DNA of 64,000 nt from Thalassospira alkalitolerans. Lineage in GTDB: Bacteria; Pseudomonadota; Alphaproteobacteria; Rhodospirillales; Thalassospiraceae. Position 1 is the first letter of the stretch, and each line of letters starts with the position of its first letter. The notes beneath the pieces were generated by a model. The model searched no databases and was not told the DNA's origin. It worked only from the letters and a program-made list of their open reading frames with translations. Positions 53,140 through 63,970 of this stretch are shown piece by piece. Made by a program: the position numbers and the translations under genes. The DNA lies in NCBI RefSeq assembly GCF_002115745.1, contig NZ_JFKB01000006.1, positions 235,696 through 299,695 of the forward strand, given 5' to 3'.

Positions 53140-54486
53140 TTAGCGGCGGCGTCCACGCAGTTTCGATTTCTTGATCAGGCCTTCATACTGGTGAGCCAGC
53201 ATATGCGACTGGATCTGTGCAACGGTATCCATGGTTACCGTGACAACGATCAGCAAGCTAGTCCCACCAAAGTAGAATGGCACCGACCATTCAGCGATCA
53301 GCAATTCTGGCAGGATACAAACAAATGCCAGATAAGCCGCGCCAACAACCGTCAAACGGGTCAGGATGAAATCCAGATAATTGGCGGTATTCTTGCCCGG
53401 ACGGATGCCCGGAATGAAGCCGCCATGCTTTTTCAGGTTGTCTGCCGTATCTTCCGGGTTGAACACAACCGCAGTATAGAAGAAGGCAAAAAACACGATC
53501 AGCGCAATATACAAGGCGATATAAAGCGGCTGGCCACGGCCAAGCAATGCCGTCACGGTGCTAAGCCACGCCGGGGCATCGCCACCGGCCGTGAACTGTG
53601 CCACCGACAGCGGCATCAGCAAAAGCGAACTTGCAAAGATCGGCGGGATCACACCGGCGGTGTTGATCTTGAGCGGCAGATGCGAGCTCTGACCTTCCAT
53701 AACCTTCATGCCAACCTGGCGTTTCGGGTATTGGATCAGAACACGACGCTGGGCACGCTCCACGAACACGATGAAGGCAATAACCGCAACCGCAAGCAAG
53801 ATAATCGCAATGATCACCATTGCCGAAATTGCGCCGGTACGGCCAAGTTCAAGCGTGCCCGCAATTGCCGCAGGAAGACCGGCCACAATACCGGTGAAGA
53901 TGATCAGCGAAATACCGTTACCAATGCCGCGCTGGGTGATCTGTTCCCCAAGCCACATCAGGAACATGGTGCCGCCAACCAGCGTAACAACAGCGGTCAG
54001 ACGGAAGAACATGCCCGGATCATGGACAGCCGCACCGGTCGAACCGCTCATGCTTTCAAGACCAACGGCAATGCCCCAGGCCTGAATCGTGGCGATCAGA
54101 ACGGTCAGATAACGGGTATATTGATTAATCTTTTTACGCCCCTGCTCGCCCTCTTTTTTCATAGCTTCAAGGCTGGGCGAAACAGTTGTCATCAGCTGAA
54201 TGATGATCGAGGCGGAGATATAAGGCATGATGTTCAGCGCGAAGATGGTCATGCGCCCAAGCGCACCACCAGCAAACATGTCAAACATGCCCAGGACGCC
54301 ACCTGCATTCTGCTGAAAAATATCAGCAAGAATGGACGGGTCAACGCCGGGAATCGGGATGTATGTTCCCAGACGGTAAACTATAAGCGCGCCCAACGTG
54401 AACCAGATGCGCTTTTTAAGCTCGGTAGCCTTTGAAAAAGACGACCAATTCAGGTTCGCGGCAAGCTGCTCGGCGGCCGATGCCAT
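53140..54486 (-). CDS. secY: Protein translocase subunit SecY
   Basis: 448 residues from ATG 54486 (MASAAEQLAANLNWSSFSKATELKKR), preceded by GGGAG. Ten transmembrane helices; family motifs GVDPSILADIF (plug region), GIGNGISLIIFTGIV and the C-terminal MLAHQYEGLIKKSKLRGRR cytosolic end. Channel of the Sec translocon. Confidence 0.96.
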   Translation of the reverse strand: MASAAEQLAANLNWSSFSKATELKKRIWFTLGALIVYRLGTYIPIPGVDPSILADIFQQNAGGVLGMFDMFAGGALGRMTIFALNIMPYISASIIIQLMTTVSPSLEAMKKEGEQGRKKINQYTRYLTVLIATIQAWGIAVGLESMSGSTGAAVHDPGMFFRLTAVVTLVGGTMFLMWLGEQITQRGIGNGISLIIFTGIVAGLPAAIAGTLELGRTGAISAMVIIAIILLAVAVIAFIVFVERAQRRVLIQYPKRQVGMKVMEGQSSHLPLKINTAGVIPPIFASSLLLMPLSVAQFTAGGDAPAWLSTVTALLGRGQPLYIALYIALIVFFAFFYTAVVFNPEDTADNLKKHGGFIPGIRPGKNTANYLDFILTRLTVVGAAYLAFVCILPELLIAEWSVPFYFGGTSLLIVVTVTMDTVAQIQSHMLAHQYEGLIKKSKLRGRRR

Positions 54487-54514
54487 GCACTCATCTCCCA
54501 ATACGCTAAAACTG

Positions 54515-54551
54515 GAGGGTCCGGTCCCGTAAACTTAGGAACCGGACCCTC
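54515..54551 (-). terminator. Strong hairpin between rplO and secY
   Basis: Perfect 11-bp stem GAGGGTCCGGT (54515-54525) with ACCGGACCCTC (54541-54551), followed on the minus strand by CAGTTTTAG. Inside the operon, right before the secY ribosome-binding site; candidate attenuator or RNase processing site that would set SecY levels. Confidence 0.6.
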
Positions 54552-54567
54552 ACGTAGTCATAGAGGC

Positions 54568-55053
54568 TTATTCTGCGGTTTCTGCTACGGCAACCGGAGC
54601 AAGAACCTTAACCGAACCACCAACTTTCTCGACAGCTGCAATAGCTGACTTGGAAGCACCGGTGATTTCGATGTTCAGTTTCGCCGTCAGTTCACCTTTA
54701 GCAAGAAGACGCAAACCGTCTTTCTGCGGACGGGCCAGGCCTTTTTCGACCAGAACGTCGATGGTGACATTTGCACCTTCTTCAAGAACGCCGTTATCAA
54801 CAGCAGTCTGAAGGGTACCAATGTTCACAACACCGAACAATTTCCGGAAGATATTCTTAAAGCCGCGTTTCGGAAGACGGCGATAGATAGGCATCTGCCC
54901 GCCTTCGAAACCATTGATCGCAACACCTGAACGGGACGTTTGACCCTTCTGACCTGCGCCAGAAGTTTTGCCTTTGCCCGAACCAATACCGCGACCGACG
55001 CGGGTGCGCGCTTTGCGGGCACCCGGGTTATCGGCAAGTTCGTTGAGTTTCAT
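54568..55053 (-). CDS. rplO: 50S ribosomal protein L15
   Basis: 161 residues ([22 protein letters not shown] start). Glycine/lysine-rich N-terminal stretch, then RRLPKRGF. The tail is slightly longer than E. coli L15. Between rpmD and secY. Confidence 0.96.
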   Translation of the reverse strand: MKLNELADNPGARKARTRVGRGIGSGKGKTSGAGQKGQTSRSGVAINGFEGGQMPIYRRLPKRGFKNIFRKLFGVVNIGTLQTAVDNGVLEEGANVTIDVLVEKGLARPQKDGLRLLAKGELTAKLNIEITGASKSAIAAVEKVGGSVKVLAPVAVAETAE

Positions 55054-55083
55054 TAATCAACACCTTTTCGATCTAGAGGCCAA

Positions 55084-55278
55084 TCAGGCCTCGTCCACAC
55101 GGACGAGATGCTTGACCTTGGCGATCATACCGCGAACAGCCGGAGTATCTTCCAGCTCACGAGTCCGGTGCATTTTGTTCAGGCCAAGACCCACAAGGGT
55201 CTGACGCTGATCACCCGGACGTCCGATCGGCGAACCCGTCTGGGTAACGCGAACGGTCGCTTTTTTCTTAGCAGCCAT
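55084..55278 (-). CDS. rpmD: 50S ribosomal protein L30
   Basis: 64 residues; [29 protein letters not shown] is the family pattern (core [16 protein letters not shown]). Between rpsE and rplO, short gap to both. Confidence 0.95.
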   Translation of the reverse strand: MAAKKKATVRVTQTGSPIGRPGDQRQTLVGLGLNKMHRTRELEDTPAVRGMIAKVKHLVRVDEA

Positions 55279-55284
55279 ATCGAA

Positions 55285-55863
55285 TTACTCCTTTTCGAGA
55301 ACGGCGGCCGCAGCCGAACCGCTATCGCGACGGGCAACAATCTCGCCAACCTTCAGGCCACGCTTCGCAGCGACCTGACGCGGTGAAGCGCCGTTGACCA
55401 GAGCGTCAAGAGTTGCGCGGATAACGTTGTGCGGGTTATTCGAACCGGTACATTTGGACACTACGTCCTGAACGCCCATGGTTTCGAAAACTGCGCGCAT
55501 CGCACCGCCCGCGATGATACCGGTACCAGCCGGAGCGGAACGGAGAACAACCCGTCCTGCACCAAAGTGGCCCTTCACATCGTGGTGAAGGGTACGGCCT
55601 TCACGCAACGGAACGCGGATCATGTTGCGTTTGGCTGCTTCGGTAGCCTTGCGGATCGCTTCTGGAACTTCACGGGCTTTACCCGTTCCGTACCCGACGC
55701 GACCGCGCTGGTCACCGACGACAACCATTGCGGAGAATGCAAAACGACGGCCACCCTTAACGACTTTCGCGACACGGTTGATACCAACCAATTTGTCGAC
55801 GAGTTCGTTTTCTTCACGGGCTTTCGGCGCCTGCTGCTGTTGTGAATTCTGATTACGTGCCAT
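55285..55863 (-). CDS. rpsE: 30S ribosomal protein S5
   Basis: 192 residues. Contains [22 protein letters not shown] (core [16 protein letters not shown]) and [20 protein letters not shown], the dsRBD-like and streptomycin/spectinomycin-site signatures. A 15-residue Gln-rich N-terminal extension is present. Confidence 0.97.
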   Translation of the reverse strand: MARNQNSQQQQAPKAREENELVDKLVGINRVAKVVKGGRRFAFSAMVVVGDQRGRVGYGTGKAREVPEAIRKATEAAKRNMIRVPLREGRTLHHDVKGHFGAGRVVLRSAPAGTGIIAGGAMRAVFETMGVQDVVSKCTGSNNPHNVIRATLDALVNGASPRQVAAKRGLKVGEIVARRDSGSAAAAVLEKE

Positions 55864-55874
55864 GGTCGTGCTCC

Positions 55875-56228
55875 TTAGAAGTCCAGACCGCCCTCACGGG
55901 CGGCATCGGCCAGAGCTTTCACCCGGCCATGGAACAGATACCCGCCACGGTCGAAAACGACCGTTTTGACACCAACAGAAACAGCACGCTCGGCAATTGC
56001 TTTACCGACAATGGCAGCCGCATCAGCATTGCTGCCTTTGCCACCGAGAACTGTCTCGGCGGACGATGCACAAGCAAGAGTCTTGCCTGCGAGATCGTCG
56101 ATAATCTGCACATAGATGTGTGCGTTTGAACGGTGTACGCTCAGGCGCGGGCGACCGGCCGCTTTTTGGCGGATCGCAAAACGAACGCGACGCTTGCGGC
56201 GTTCGAAGAGGTTTCTCGCGTTTTTCAT
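55875..56228 (-). CDS. rplR: 50S ribosomal protein L18
   Basis: 117 residues with [18 protein letters not shown] and C-terminal [19 protein letters not shown], the 5S rRNA-binding family pattern. Normal length and position between rplF and rpsE. Confidence 0.96.
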   Translation of the reverse strand: MKNARNLFERRKRRVRFAIRQKAAGRPRLSVHRSNAHIYVQIIDDLAGKTLACASSAETVLGGKGSNADAAAIVGKAIAERAVSVGVKTVVFDRGGYLFHGRVKALADAAREGGLDF

Positions 56229-56239
56229 CGTGCCAGTCC

Positions 56240-56773
56240 TTACTTCTTCTTGCCTTCTTTGCGCAAGATATACTCGCCCTCGTAACGGACACCTTTGCCT
56301 TTGTAAGGCTCCGGACCGCGCCAGCTGCGTGCATTTGCAGCAAACTGACCAACGAGTTGTTTATCTGCGCCAGAGATGGCGATAAGGGTCGGCTTTTCTG
56401 CGACGACGGAAATACCAGCTGGAATTTCCATTTCTACGTCATGAGAGAAGCCAAGCTGCAGAACCAGTTTACTGCCCTGGACCTGCGCACGGTAACCAAC
56501 ACCGGTGATTTCCAGCTTTTTGGTAAAACCGTCCGAAACCCCGGCAAAGAGGTTTGCGATATTAGCACGTGTGGTACCCCAAAGGGCACGGGCGCGCTTG
56601 CTATCGTTGGCCGGTTTCACAACAACCTGGTTGTCATCATGTGAAACAGTTACGTCCGAGGTCAAAGCAAGACGAAGCTCACCGAGCTTGCCTTTTGCAC
56701 TGATCTGATCTTCGGTCAGGGTGATGGTAACGCCGTTAGGCACAACCACCGGATTTTTTCCTACTCGCGACAT
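56240..56773 (-). CDS. rplF: 50S ribosomal protein L6
   Basis: 177 residues ([19 protein letters not shown]). C-terminal signature [27 protein letters not shown] (core [20 protein letters not shown]). Near the GTPase centre of the large subunit. Confidence 0.97.
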   Translation of the reverse strand: MSRVGKNPVVVPNGVTITLTEDQISAKGKLGELRLALTSDVTVSHDDNQVVVKPANDSKRARALWGTTRANIANLFAGVSDGFTKKLEITGVGYRAQVQGSKLVLQLGFSHDVEMEIPAGISVVAEKPTLIAISGADKQLVGQFAANARSWRGPEPYKGKGVRYEGEYILRKEGKKK

Positions 56774-56785
56774 CGTTGGCCCTCC

Positions 56786-57181
56786 CTAGAATACCTTGCA
56801 GAGGATTTCGCCGCCGACATTCTGTTCGCGAGCCTCCTGATCCGATAGAACCCCTTTCGGAGTGGATAGGACTGCGATGCCCAAACCATTGTATACCTTC
56901 GTAAGATCTTTGATCTTCGAATATACACGACGACCCGGGGTCGAGACGCGGTCGATCTGCTTAATCACGCCGTCGCCCTCAAAATATTTGAGTTCGATGC
57001 TGATTTCGCTGACGCCCTTGCGAATTTCATTAATGCTATAACCGCGGATATAACCTTCGCGCTGGAGAACATCCAGAACGCCGGTACGCAGTTTCGAAGC
57101 CGGTGAAGCAACGCTGGTTTTACCAACGCGCTGACCGTTGCGGATACGCGTGAGCATATCGCCTACTGGATCAGTCATCAT
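56786..57181 (-). CDS. rpsH: 30S ribosomal protein S8
   Basis: 131 residues; two consecutive ATGs (57181 and 57178) begin [17 protein letters not shown]-terminal [26 protein letters not shown] is typical. S8 is the autogenous repressor of the spc operon in E. coli; no target structure was verified here. Confidence 0.96.
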   Translation of the reverse strand: MMTDPVGDMLTRIRNGQRVGKTSVASPASKLRTGVLDVLQREGYIRGYSINEIRKGVSEISIELKYFEGDGVIKQIDRVSTPGRRVYSKIKDLTKVYNGLGIAVLSTPKGVLSDQEAREQNVGGEILCKVF

Positions 57182-57196
57182 GTGATGGGTGCTCCC

Positions 57197-57502
57197 TTAC
57201 CAGCTGGACTTCACCATGCCCGGGATCTGACCACGTGAAGCAAGTTCACGAAGCGCGATACGGGACAGGCGGAATTTGCGATAGACACCGCGCGGACGAC
57301 CAGACACCGCACAGCGAAGACGCTGACGGGTCGGAGCCGAGTTACGCGGCAGCTGGGCGAGTTTGATCACACTCACGATACGCTCTTCAGGAGAGGTCTC
57401 GCGATTGTTAATGACCGCTTTGAGGGCGGTACGCTTGGCGGCATATTGCTTAGCCAGGCGCTCACGTTTTAGTTCGCGCTGGACGGCGCTTTTCTTGGCC
57501 AT
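57197..57502 (-). CDS. rpsN: 30S ribosomal protein S14 (zinc-independent long form)
   Basis: 101 residues, the C-minus form: no CxxC zinc ribbons, and the [24 protein letters not shown] core is intact. Between rplE and rpsH. Confidence 0.96.
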   Translation of the reverse strand: MAKKSAVQRELKRERLAKQYAAKRTALKAVINNRETSPEERIVSVIKLAQLPRNSAPTRQRLRCAVSGRPRGVYRKFRLSRIALRELASRGQIPGMVKSSW

Positions 57503-57516
57503 GGGCCAACCTCCAG

Positions 57517-58056
57517 TTAGTTTCCGAACGGAAGATCAAAACCCTTGAGCAGGGCGAGAGCTTCGTCGTCGGACTTTGCCGTGGTGCAAATGATGATGTC
57601 CATCCCGCGGACCGAGTCGACTTTGTCGTACTCGACTTCAGGAAAGACGAACTGTTCCTTGAGGCCCATGGCAAAGTTGCCACGACCATCGAAGGATTTT
57701 TTGTTCAGGCCACGAAAATCACGGACGCGCGGAAGCGCAACAGTGACCAAACGGTCCAAGAACTCGTACATACGGTCGCGACGCAAGGTCACTTTACAAC
57801 CGATGTTCATGCCTTCACGAAGCTTGAAAGCCGCAACCGACTTTTTCGCTTTGGTGAAGATAGGCTTCTGACCGGTGATAGCCGCGAGATCCGCAACCGC
57901 ACCGTCCAGTTTTTTGCGATCCTGGGTGGCGTCGCCGACACCCATATTGATCACGATCTTCTCGAGGCGCGGAAGCTCCATCGGGTTCCCATAAGAGAAC
58001 TCCTTCTGGAGTGCGTCACGCACCACTTCTTTGTAATATTCGCGCAGGCGCGTCAT
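57517..58056 (-). CDS. rplE: 50S ribosomal protein L5
   Basis: 179 residues. Signature [35 protein letters not shown] (core [16 protein letters not shown]), and C-terminal [22 protein letters not shown]. 5S rRNA- and tRNA-contacting protein. Confidence 0.97.
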   Translation of the reverse strand: MTRLREYYKEVVRDALQKEFSYGNPMELPRLEKIVINMGVGDATQDRKKLDGAVADLAAITGQKPIFTKAKKSVAAFKLREGMNIGCKVTLRRDRMYEFLDRLVTVALPRVRDFRGLNKKSFDGRGNFAMGLKEQFVFPEVEYDKVDSVRGMDIIICTTAKSDDEALALLKGFDLPFGN

Positions 58057-58066
58057 TTTCCGTCCC

Positions 58067-58384
58067 TCAGTTGTCGATGACTTCGCCGCTGAGCTTCGCT
58101 ACGCGAACCTTGCGACCATCATCGAGGGTCTTAAAACCGACGCGGGTCGGCTTGTTTTCTTTCGGATCAACAATCGCAATGTTGGAAACGTTAATTTTCG
58201 CTTCCTTCTCCACGATCCCGCCAGCATCAGTACCGGACGCACGCTGGTGACGTTTCACCAGGTTAATGCCCGAAACCAAGACTTTGTTCTCGGTCGGGAA
58301 AGCGGCGATAACTTCACCGGTTTTCCCTTTGTCTTTACCCGTCAGAACAATAATGCGGTCGCCCTTTTTAATCTTGGCAGCCAT
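58067..58384 (-). CDS. rplX: 50S ribosomal protein L24
   Basis: 105 residues with the KOW motif [20 protein letters not shown] near the N-terminus. The ATG shares its first base with the rplN stop (TAATG). Confidence 0.96.
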   Translation of the reverse strand: MAAKIKKGDRIIVLTGKDKGKTGEVIAAFPTENKVLVSGINLVKRHQRASGTDAGGIVEKEAKINVSNIAIVDPKENKPTRVGFKTLDDGRKVRVAKLSGEVIDN

Positions 58385-58752
58385 TACAGCACCTCCGGGG
58401 CAAGCGAAATGATCTTCATATAACCACGCGAACGAAGTTCACGGGTTACCGGGCCGAAAATACGCGTACCGATAGGCTCGCCGTTCGCATTAATGAGAAC
58501 GGCGGCATTACGATCAAAGCGAATCGCCGAGCCATCGGCACGACGAATCTCTTTTGCGGTCCGAACGATGACAGCTTTGTGTACTGCACCTTTCTTAACG
58601 CGACCACGCGGAATGGCTTCCTTAACGGAAACCACGATAACATCACCGACGTTAGCAGTTTTACGCTTCGAGCCGCCCAGTACTTTGATGCACTGAACAC
58701 GGCGAGCGCCGCTGTTATCAGCAACGTCCAGATTAGATTGCATCTGGATCAT
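58384..58752 (-). CDS. rplN: 50S ribosomal protein L14
   Basis: 122 residues ([28 protein letters not shown] start). [25 protein letters not shown] is the family core (quoted [12 protein letters not shown]). Overlaps rplX by one base. Confidence 0.97.
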   Translation of the reverse strand: MIQMQSNLDVADNSGARRVQCIKVLGGSKRKTANVGDVIVVSVKEAIPRGRVKKGAVHKAVIVRTAKEIRRADGSAIRFDRNAAVLINANGEPIGTRIFGPVTRELRSRGYMKIISLAPEVL

Positions 58753-58786
58753 GGGTTTACCCCTTGACTATGATTGGGCTGAGGAA

Positions 58787-59020
58787 TCACTCCTCGACCA
58801 CTACTTCCCAAGACTTCAATTTGGAGATCGGTCGACATTCGCGAATACGAATAACGTCACCCGTCTTGAAGCGGTTCTCTTCATCGTGCGCGTGGAATTT
58901 CTTCGACTTACGCACATACTTCTTATACAGCGGGTGCATGACTTGGCGTTCCACACGGACCACCACAGTCTTGTCGTTTTTTGTCGAAACGACTGTCCCC
59001 TGCAATACACGCCTCGGCAT
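58787..59020 (-). CDS. rpsQ: 30S ribosomal protein S17
   Basis: 77 residues, OB fold: [20 protein letters not shown] and [21 protein letters not shown]. Normal length and position between rpmC and rplN. Confidence 0.96.
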   Translation of the reverse strand: MPRRVLQGTVVSTKNDKTVVVRVERQVMHPLYKKYVRKSKKFHAHDEENRFKTGDVIRIRECRPISKLKSWEVVVEE

Positions 59021-59046
59021 GTGTCTTAACTCCTATGCGTGTCCAG

Positions 59047-59247
59047 TTAGGCCGCAGTAGCACCCTTCTCGTTTCCGAGAAGGGTTTTGATGCGGGCGAT
59101 ATCACGGCGGACCTTACGGACCTGCGCAGTGTTCTCGAACTGACCCGATGCCTGCTGGAAACGCATATTGAACGATTCCTTACGCAGGTCGAGCAGCATT
59201 TGTTTTAGCTCATCAGCGCTTTTCGCGCGGAGATCAGCAATTTTCAT
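59047..59247 (-). CDS. rpmC: 50S ribosomal protein L29
   Basis: 66 residues from ATG 59247 ([16 protein letters not shown]); a GTG precedes it at 59250 but the ATG with GGGGAG upstream is preferred. [26 protein letters not shown] core is typical. Confidence 0.95.
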   Translation of the reverse strand: MKIADLRAKSADELKQMLLDLRKESFNMRFQQASGQFENTAQVRKVRRDIARIKTLLGNEKGATAA

Positions 59248-59253
59248 CACTAA

Positions 59254-59673
59254 TTACTCCCCTTCACCAAGACGCGTGACAAACTTGGTCTTGATCGGCA
59301 ATTTCGCCGCTGCGAGCTCGAAAGCCCGACGTGCAAGATCCAGCGGAACACCGTCAAGTTCAAACATAATCCGGCCCGGTTTTACCCGAGCAGCCCAATA
59401 TTCAACAGAACCCTTGCCTTTACCCTGACGGACTTCAGCAGGCTTCTGCGATACCGGGAGATCCGGGAAAACGCGGATCCACACACGACCTTGACGGCGC
59501 ATGTGGCGTGTGATCGCGCGGCGAGCCGCTTCGATCTGACGCGCCGTTATACGCTCCGGCTCCAAGGCTTTCAAGCCATAAGCGCCGAAATTAAGTTCCG
59601 TACCACCTTTGGCCTCACCTTTAAGGCGGCCTTTGTGTGCTTTACGAAACTTTGTACGTTTTGGAGAAAGCAT
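59254..59673 (-). CDS. rplP: 50S ribosomal protein L16
   Basis: 139 residues ([19 protein letters not shown]). GFGLKAL-like [25 protein letters not shown] and [19 protein letters not shown] segment are present. Located between rpsC and rpmC; binds near the A-site tRNA. Confidence 0.97.
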   Translation of the reverse strand: MLSPKRTKFRKAHKGRLKGEAKGGTELNFGAYGLKALEPERITARQIEAARRAITRHMRRQGRVWIRVFPDLPVSQKPAEVRQGKGKGSVEYWAARVKPGRIMFELDGVPLDLARRAFELAAAKLPIKTKFVTRLGEGE

Positions 59674-59685
59674 CTCTGGATCTCC

Positions 59686-60372
59686 TTACTTACGGCCTGA
59701 ACCAGCCGACTCGAGCGCTTTACGCTCGGATGCCAGCGGATCGTGAGCCATGATTTCGCCCTTGAAGATCCAGACCTTCAGACCGCAAACACCATAGGTG
59801 GTGTGAGCTTCTGAAGTGCCATAATCAACGTCCGCACGCAGAGTATGCAGCGGAACGCGACCTTCACGGTACCATTCGGTACGAGCGATTTCAGCACCAC
59901 CAAGACGACCAGCAGCATTAATACGAATGCCACCAGCCCCGAGACGCATTGCGTTCTGAACCGAGCGTTTCATCGCACGGCGGAACGAAACACGGCGCTC
60001 AAGCTGCTGGGCGATGTTGTCAGCGACCAGCTTGGCATCGATTTCCGGCTTGCGGATTTCGATGATGTTAACCTGAACTTCTGACTTCGTCAGTTTCTGC
60101 AGGTCGTTCTTGAGCTTCTCGATATCCTGGCCTTTTTTCCCGATCACAACACCCGGACGGGCACTGTGAACTGAAATACGGGCTTTTTTCGCCGGACGTT
60201 CGATAATCACCTTCGAAATACCGGCCTGCTTAAGACGGTCGAAGATGTATTTACGTATCGCCAGGTCTTCATGAAGAAGGCCAGCGAAATCGGTCTTGTT
60301 GGCGTACCAGCGGGAATCCCACGTACGGTTGATGCCAACGCGTAAACCGATCGGATTTACTTTCTGACCCAT
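59686..60372 (-). CDS. rpsC: 30S ribosomal protein S3
   Basis: 228 residues ([22 protein letters not shown]). KH domain with [20 protein letters not shown] (V-I-G-x-x-G) and C-terminal [22 protein letters not shown]. Start overlaps the rplV stop by one base. Confidence 0.97.
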   Translation of the reverse strand: MGQKVNPIGLRVGINRTWDSRWYANKTDFAGLLHEDLAIRKYIFDRLKQAGISKVIIERPAKKARISVHSARPGVVIGKKGQDIEKLKNDLQKLTKSEVQVNIIEIRKPEIDAKLVADNIAQQLERRVSFRRAMKRSVQNAMRLGAGGIRINAAGRLGGAEIARTEWYREGRVPLHTLRADVDYGTSEAHTTYGVCGLKVWIFKGEIMAHDPLASERKALESAGSGRK

Positions 60373-60752
60373 TACTTGGCCTCCTCACGTTCGCAGACGA
60401 CGATGCGGATGTTGGAGAACGGCTTAATGATCTTGCCGACACGACCGCGTGCGCGGGCCCGCCAACGTTTCATCACGAATGCCTTACCAACAGACGCCTC
60501 TTTAATATAAAGGCGATCAACATCAAGCTGATGGTTGTTTTCGGCATTAGCAATTGCCGATTCCAACAGCTTTTTGACGTCCTGCGAAATACGTTTATTG
60601 GAGAAGGTGAGCTCTGCCAAAGCAGCCTCTGCCTTCATACCACGGATCGACTCAGCGACGAGGTTGAGCTTACGCGGAGAAATACGCAAAGCTTTGATAG
60701 AAGCTTCAGCCTCGTTATCCGCCAGTCGACGGATATCAGCTTTCTTACCCAT
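60372..60752 (-). CDS. rplV: 50S ribosomal protein L22
   Basis: 126 residues. [23 protein letters not shown], and the tunnel-lining loop with [17 protein letters not shown] (macrolide-site region). Overlaps rpsC by one base. Confidence 0.97.
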   Translation of the reverse strand: MGKKADIRRLADNEAEASIKALRISPRKLNLVAESIRGMKAEAALAELTFSNKRISQDVKKLLESAIANAENNHQLDVDRLYIKEASVGKAFVMKRWRARARGRVGKIIKPFSNIRIVVCEREEAK

Positions 60753-60755
60753 CGT

Positions 60756-61034
60756 TTACTTCCTCTTCGCCTTTTTGTCGGCCGCGTGACCATAGTAGGT
60801 ACGGGTCGGCGAAAACTCGCCGAACTTATGACCGATCATATCTTCGTTCACAAGCACCGGCAGAAACTTCTGGCCATTGTAAACCCCAAAGGTGAGGCCT
60901 ACGAATTGCGGCAAAATCGTCGAGCGCCGCGACCAGGTCTTGATTACCTCATTCCGGCCTGAAGCACGGACTGTATCGGCTTTCTTAAGAAGGTATCCGT
61001 CTACAAACGGACCCTTCCAAACGGAACGCGCCAT
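60756..61034 (-). CDS. rpsS: 30S ribosomal protein S19
   Basis: 92 residues: [20 protein letters not shown] and [43 protein letters not shown]. Normal length. Confidence 0.97.
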   Translation of the reverse strand: MARSVWKGPFVDGYLLKKADTVRASGRNEVIKTWSRRSTILPQFVGLTFGVYNGQKFLPVLVNEDMIGHKFGEFSPTRTYYGHAADKKAKRK

Positions 61035-61050
61035 AGTCTAGCCTCCTCCG

Positions 61051-61878
61051 TTAGCTCTTATGACGACGGCGCATAATCAGCGCGTCAGTCTTTTTGTTAG
61101 AGCGGGTACGTTTGCCTTTGGTGGGTTTACCCCACGGCGTAACCGGGTGACGACCACCCGACGTGCGACCTTCACCACCACCATGCGGGTGATCGATCGG
61201 GTTCATGGCAACGCCACGAACCGAAGGACGCTTGCCAAGCCAGCGATGACGGCCAGCTTTACCAAGGTTGATGTTCTTCTGGTCCTGGTTGGACACGGCA
61301 CCAATGGTAGCCATGCATTCACCACGAACCAAACGTACCTCACCGGAGGACAGCTTAAGCTGGGCGTAACCTTGATCCTTACCGACAAGCTGCACATAGG
61401 TGCCTGCCGAACGTGCGATCTGACCACCTTTACCGGCCTTCAGTTCGACGTTATGGATGATGGTACCGACCGGAATATTCTTCAGCGGTGCGGCATTACC
61501 CGGCTTAATGTCTACGCGTTCAGCGGCAATAACTTTGTCGCCGATTGCAAGACGCTGCGGTGCTAGGATGTAGGCCAACTCGTCATCGGAATAACGAACC
61601 AGGGCGATAAACGCCGTGCGATTCGGATCATATTCCAGACGTTCGACCGTACCGACGACATCAAACTTATTACGTTTGAAATCGATGATGCGGTAACGAC
61701 GCTTGTGACCACCACCAATACGGCGGGCGGTGATACGACCAGTGTTGTTACGGCCACCTTTCTTGCGAAGACCTTCGGTCAACGCTTTAATCGGCTTGCC
61801 CTTGTGGAGATCGGAACGATCGACAAGAACGAGCTGACGGCGACCAGGAGATGTTGGTTTAAACTTCTTCAAAGCCAT
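61051..61878 (-). CDS. rplB: 50S ribosomal protein L2
   Basis: 275 residues. RNA-binding and peptidyl-transferase-associated signature [20 protein letters not shown] with the catalytic-region His. N-terminus [20 protein letters not shown]. Between rplW and rpsS. Confidence 0.98.
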   Translation of the reverse strand: MALKKFKPTSPGRRQLVLVDRSDLHKGKPIKALTEGLRKKGGRNNTGRITARRIGGGHKRRYRIIDFKRNKFDVVGTVERLEYDPNRTAFIALVRYSDDELAYILAPQRLAIGDKVIAAERVDIKPGNAAPLKNIPVGTIIHNVELKAGKGGQIARSAGTYVQLVGKDQGYAQLKLSSGEVRLVRGECMATIGAVSNQDQKNINLGKAGRHRWLGKRPSVRGVAMNPIDHPHGGGEGRTSGGRHPVTPWGKPTKGKRTRSNKKTDALIMRRRHKS

Positions 61879-61882
61879 ATCT

Positions 61883-62185
61883 TTAGATTCCCGTCGTCAC
61901 GTCGATGGACTGACCCTCTTCGAGGGTAACCATCGCTTTCTTGAAATCGCTCCGGCGACCGACAGTACCACGAAAACGTTTGGTCTTGCCTTTCACCACA
62001 GAGGTGTTGACCGCCTTGACCTTCACCCCGAACAAACCTTCCACAGCAGCCTTAATCTCCGGCTTGGTGGCGTCGATCGCAACTTTGAACGCAACAGCGT
62101 TGTGTTCAGAAATCAGCGTCGACTTTTCAGTGATATGCGGGGCGCGGATGACTTCGTACATCCGCTCTTTGCTGATGATCGTCAT
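61883..62185 (-). CDS. rplW: 50S ribosomal protein L23
   Basis: 100 residues; [24 protein letters not shown] is the family start (core [10 protein letters not shown]). ATG overlaps the rplD stop (ATGA). Dock for SRP and trigger factor at the tunnel exit. Confidence 0.96.
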   Translation of the reverse strand: MTIISKERMYEVIRAPHITEKSTLISEHNAVAFKVAIDATKPEIKAAVEGLFGVKVKAVNTSVVKGKTKRFRGTVGRRSDFKKAMVTLEEGQSIDVTTGI

Positions 62186-62802
62186 TTGAGACGTGCCTCC
62201 AACGCTTCGATTGCACCCTTGGTCAAAACCAGGGTGTCACGACGCAGGATGTCATAGACGTTAGCACCGATCTCAGGCAACACATCAATTTGCGGGATAT
62301 TGCGCGCAGCGCGAGCAAAGCCCTCATTGATCTGCGCACCATCAATAATCAGTGCCGACTTCCAGCCGAGTTTAGCGAAAACAGCGACCAGATTCTTGGT
62401 TTTGGCATCCGAGAATTCCGCATTGTCCAGAACGATAAGTTTACCGTCCTTTGCTTTAGCCGACAGAGCGGTTTTCAGCGCGAGCTTACGGAATTTCTTG
62501 GTCAGATCGTGCGCATGATCGCGAACACGCGGACCATGAGCTACACCACCACCACGGAACTGTACGGCTTTCCGGGAACCGTGACGTGCACCGCCACTAC
62601 CCTTCTGACGTACGAACTTTTTCGTGGTCGCAGAGATCTCGCTTTTTTCCTTTACCTTATGGGTACCGGCGCGGCGCTTTGCCAACTGCCAGTTCACCAT
62701 GCGGTGCAGGATGTCACGACGAACTTCCAGGCCAAAGATCTCTTCTGCAAGATCAATATTACCAGCCGTGGAAGCGTCAAGTTTAAGAATATCGAGCTTC
62801 AT
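62182..62802 (-). CDS. rplD: 50S ribosomal protein L4
   Basis: 206 residues. [17 protein letters not shown] loop present as [22 protein letters not shown], which reaches into the exit tunnel. In gammaproteobacteria L4 represses the S10 operon; an equivalent is not demonstrable here. Confidence 0.97.
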   Translation of the reverse strand: MKLDILKLDASTAGNIDLAEEIFGLEVRRDILHRMVNWQLAKRRAGTHKVKEKSEISATTKKFVRQKGSGGARHGSRKAVQFRGGGVAHGPRVRDHAHDLTKKFRKLALKTALSAKAKDGKLIVLDNAEFSDAKTKNLVAVFAKLGWKSALIIDGAQINEGFARAARNIPQIDVLPEIGANVYDILRRDTLVLTKGAIEALEARLK

Positions 62803-62807
62803 GATGC

Positions 62808-63524
62808 TTATTCCTTATCCTCGGCGACAGCTTCTTCAGCAGCCGGGGCAGCACCCTTTAGCGCGGCCGGGAACGGCAGGCCTTCCGGCGCAGCGCGTTT
62901 CACGGCATCCTTAACAAGGACATAGGCGCCGTTATGACCCGGGACAGCACCGTAAACAAACACAAGACCCTTGGCTTCGTCCGTAGAGACGATTTTAAGA
63001 GACTGAATGGTTACGCGCGCCGCACCCATATGACCTGCCATCTTCTTACCTTTGAAGACGCGGCCTGGATCCTGGCACTGACCAGTCGAACCATGCGAAC
63101 GGTGCGATACAGACACACCGTGCGACGCACGCAGACCAGAGAAGTTATGGCGCTTCATCGCACCGGCAAAACCTTTACCGATGGAGGTGCCGATAACGTC
63201 AACGTACTGACCTTCAACGAAATGGGCGGCCGAAAGTTCGGCACCGACTTCGATCAGGGCATCATCGCTGACGCGGAATTCAGCAAGTTTGGCTTTCGGC
63301 TCAACCTTGGCTTTGGCGAAATGTCCACGCATCGGTTTCGATACGTTTTTAACTTTCGCTTTGCCATAGCCGAGCTGAACAGCAACATAACCATCCGTAT
63401 CACTGGTACGGTTAGCTACGACCTGAAGGTTATCGACCTTCAGAACGGTTACAGGAAGGTGCACGCCTTCGTCCGTGAAGACACGGGTCATGCCAACCTT
63501 CTGGGTGATAAGTCCACTACGCAT
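62808..63524 (-). CDS. rplC: 50S ribosomal protein L3
   Basis: 238 residues. [20 protein letters not shown] and [31 protein letters not shown] (core [15 protein letters not shown] with the modified Gln). Acidic Glu/Ala-rich C-terminal extension ([13 protein letters not shown]) beyond the usual end. Confidence 0.97.
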   Translation of the reverse strand: MRSGLITQKVGMTRVFTDEGVHLPVTVLKVDNLQVVANRTSDTDGYVAVQLGYGKAKVKNVSKPMRGHFAKAKVEPKAKLAEFRVSDDALIEVGAELSAAHFVEGQYVDVIGTSIGKGFAGAMKRHNFSGLRASHGVSVSHRSHGSTGQCQDPGRVFKGKKMAGHMGAARVTIQSLKIVSTDEAKGLVFVYGAVPGHNGAYVLVKDAVKRAAPEGLPFPAALKGAAPAAEEAVAEDKE

Positions 63525-63540
63525 TGCGGCTTACTCCCGA

Positions 63541-63849
63541 TTAAAGCTTGATCTCGACGTCAACACCGGCAGCCAGGTCGAGCTTCATCAGAGCATCAAC
63601 AGTCTGCGGAGTCGGGTCGACAATGTCGAGAAGACGCTTGTGCGTACGGATTTCGAACTGTTCACGCGATTTCTTATCGATGTGCGGAGACCGCAGAACA
63701 GTATATTTCTCAATGCGGGTCGGCAGCGGAATCGGGCCGCGGACCTCTGCGCCAGTGCGCTTCGCCGTATTGACGATCTCACGTGTGGACTGATCCAGCA
63801 CGCGATGGTCAAACGCCTTAAGGCGAATGCGAATGTTCTGACTATCCAT
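63541..63849 (-). CDS. rpsJ: 30S ribosomal protein S10
   Basis: 102 residues from ATG 63849 ([20 protein letters not shown]). Family core [36 protein letters not shown] (quoted [19 protein letters not shown]). First gene of the S10 cluster, separated from tuf by about 120 bp. Also acts with NusB in antitermination. Confidence 0.97.
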   Translation of the reverse strand: MDSQNIRIRLKAFDHRVLDQSTREIVNTAKRTGAEVRGPIPLPTRIEKYTVLRSPHIDKKSREQFEIRTHKRLLDIVDPTPQTVDALMKLDLAAGVDVEIKL

Positions 63850-63921
63850 GTAATTATGTACCGGAGCCCTCAAAAGGACACCGGCCCCTCAACTGGAGTT
63901 GACGATTGCCGCTAAAAGTGA

Positions 63922-63948
63922 AGCGGGCGGCTTATGTAACCGCCCGCT
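63922..63948 (-). terminator. Hairpin between tuf and rpsJ
   Basis: AGCGGGCGG (63922-63930) with CCGCCCGCT (63940-63948), nine perfect pairs; on the minus strand CTTCACTTTTAG follows, a weak U-tract. Partial terminator after tuf is likely. Confidence 0.55.
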
Positions 63949-63970
63949 CCTCAAAGATCAAGAGAAAAGA

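Noticed and set aside
53110..54435. 441-codon open frame antisense to secY
   Set aside because: A shadow of the secY coding strand; hydrophilic His/Asn/Arg composition without any domain.
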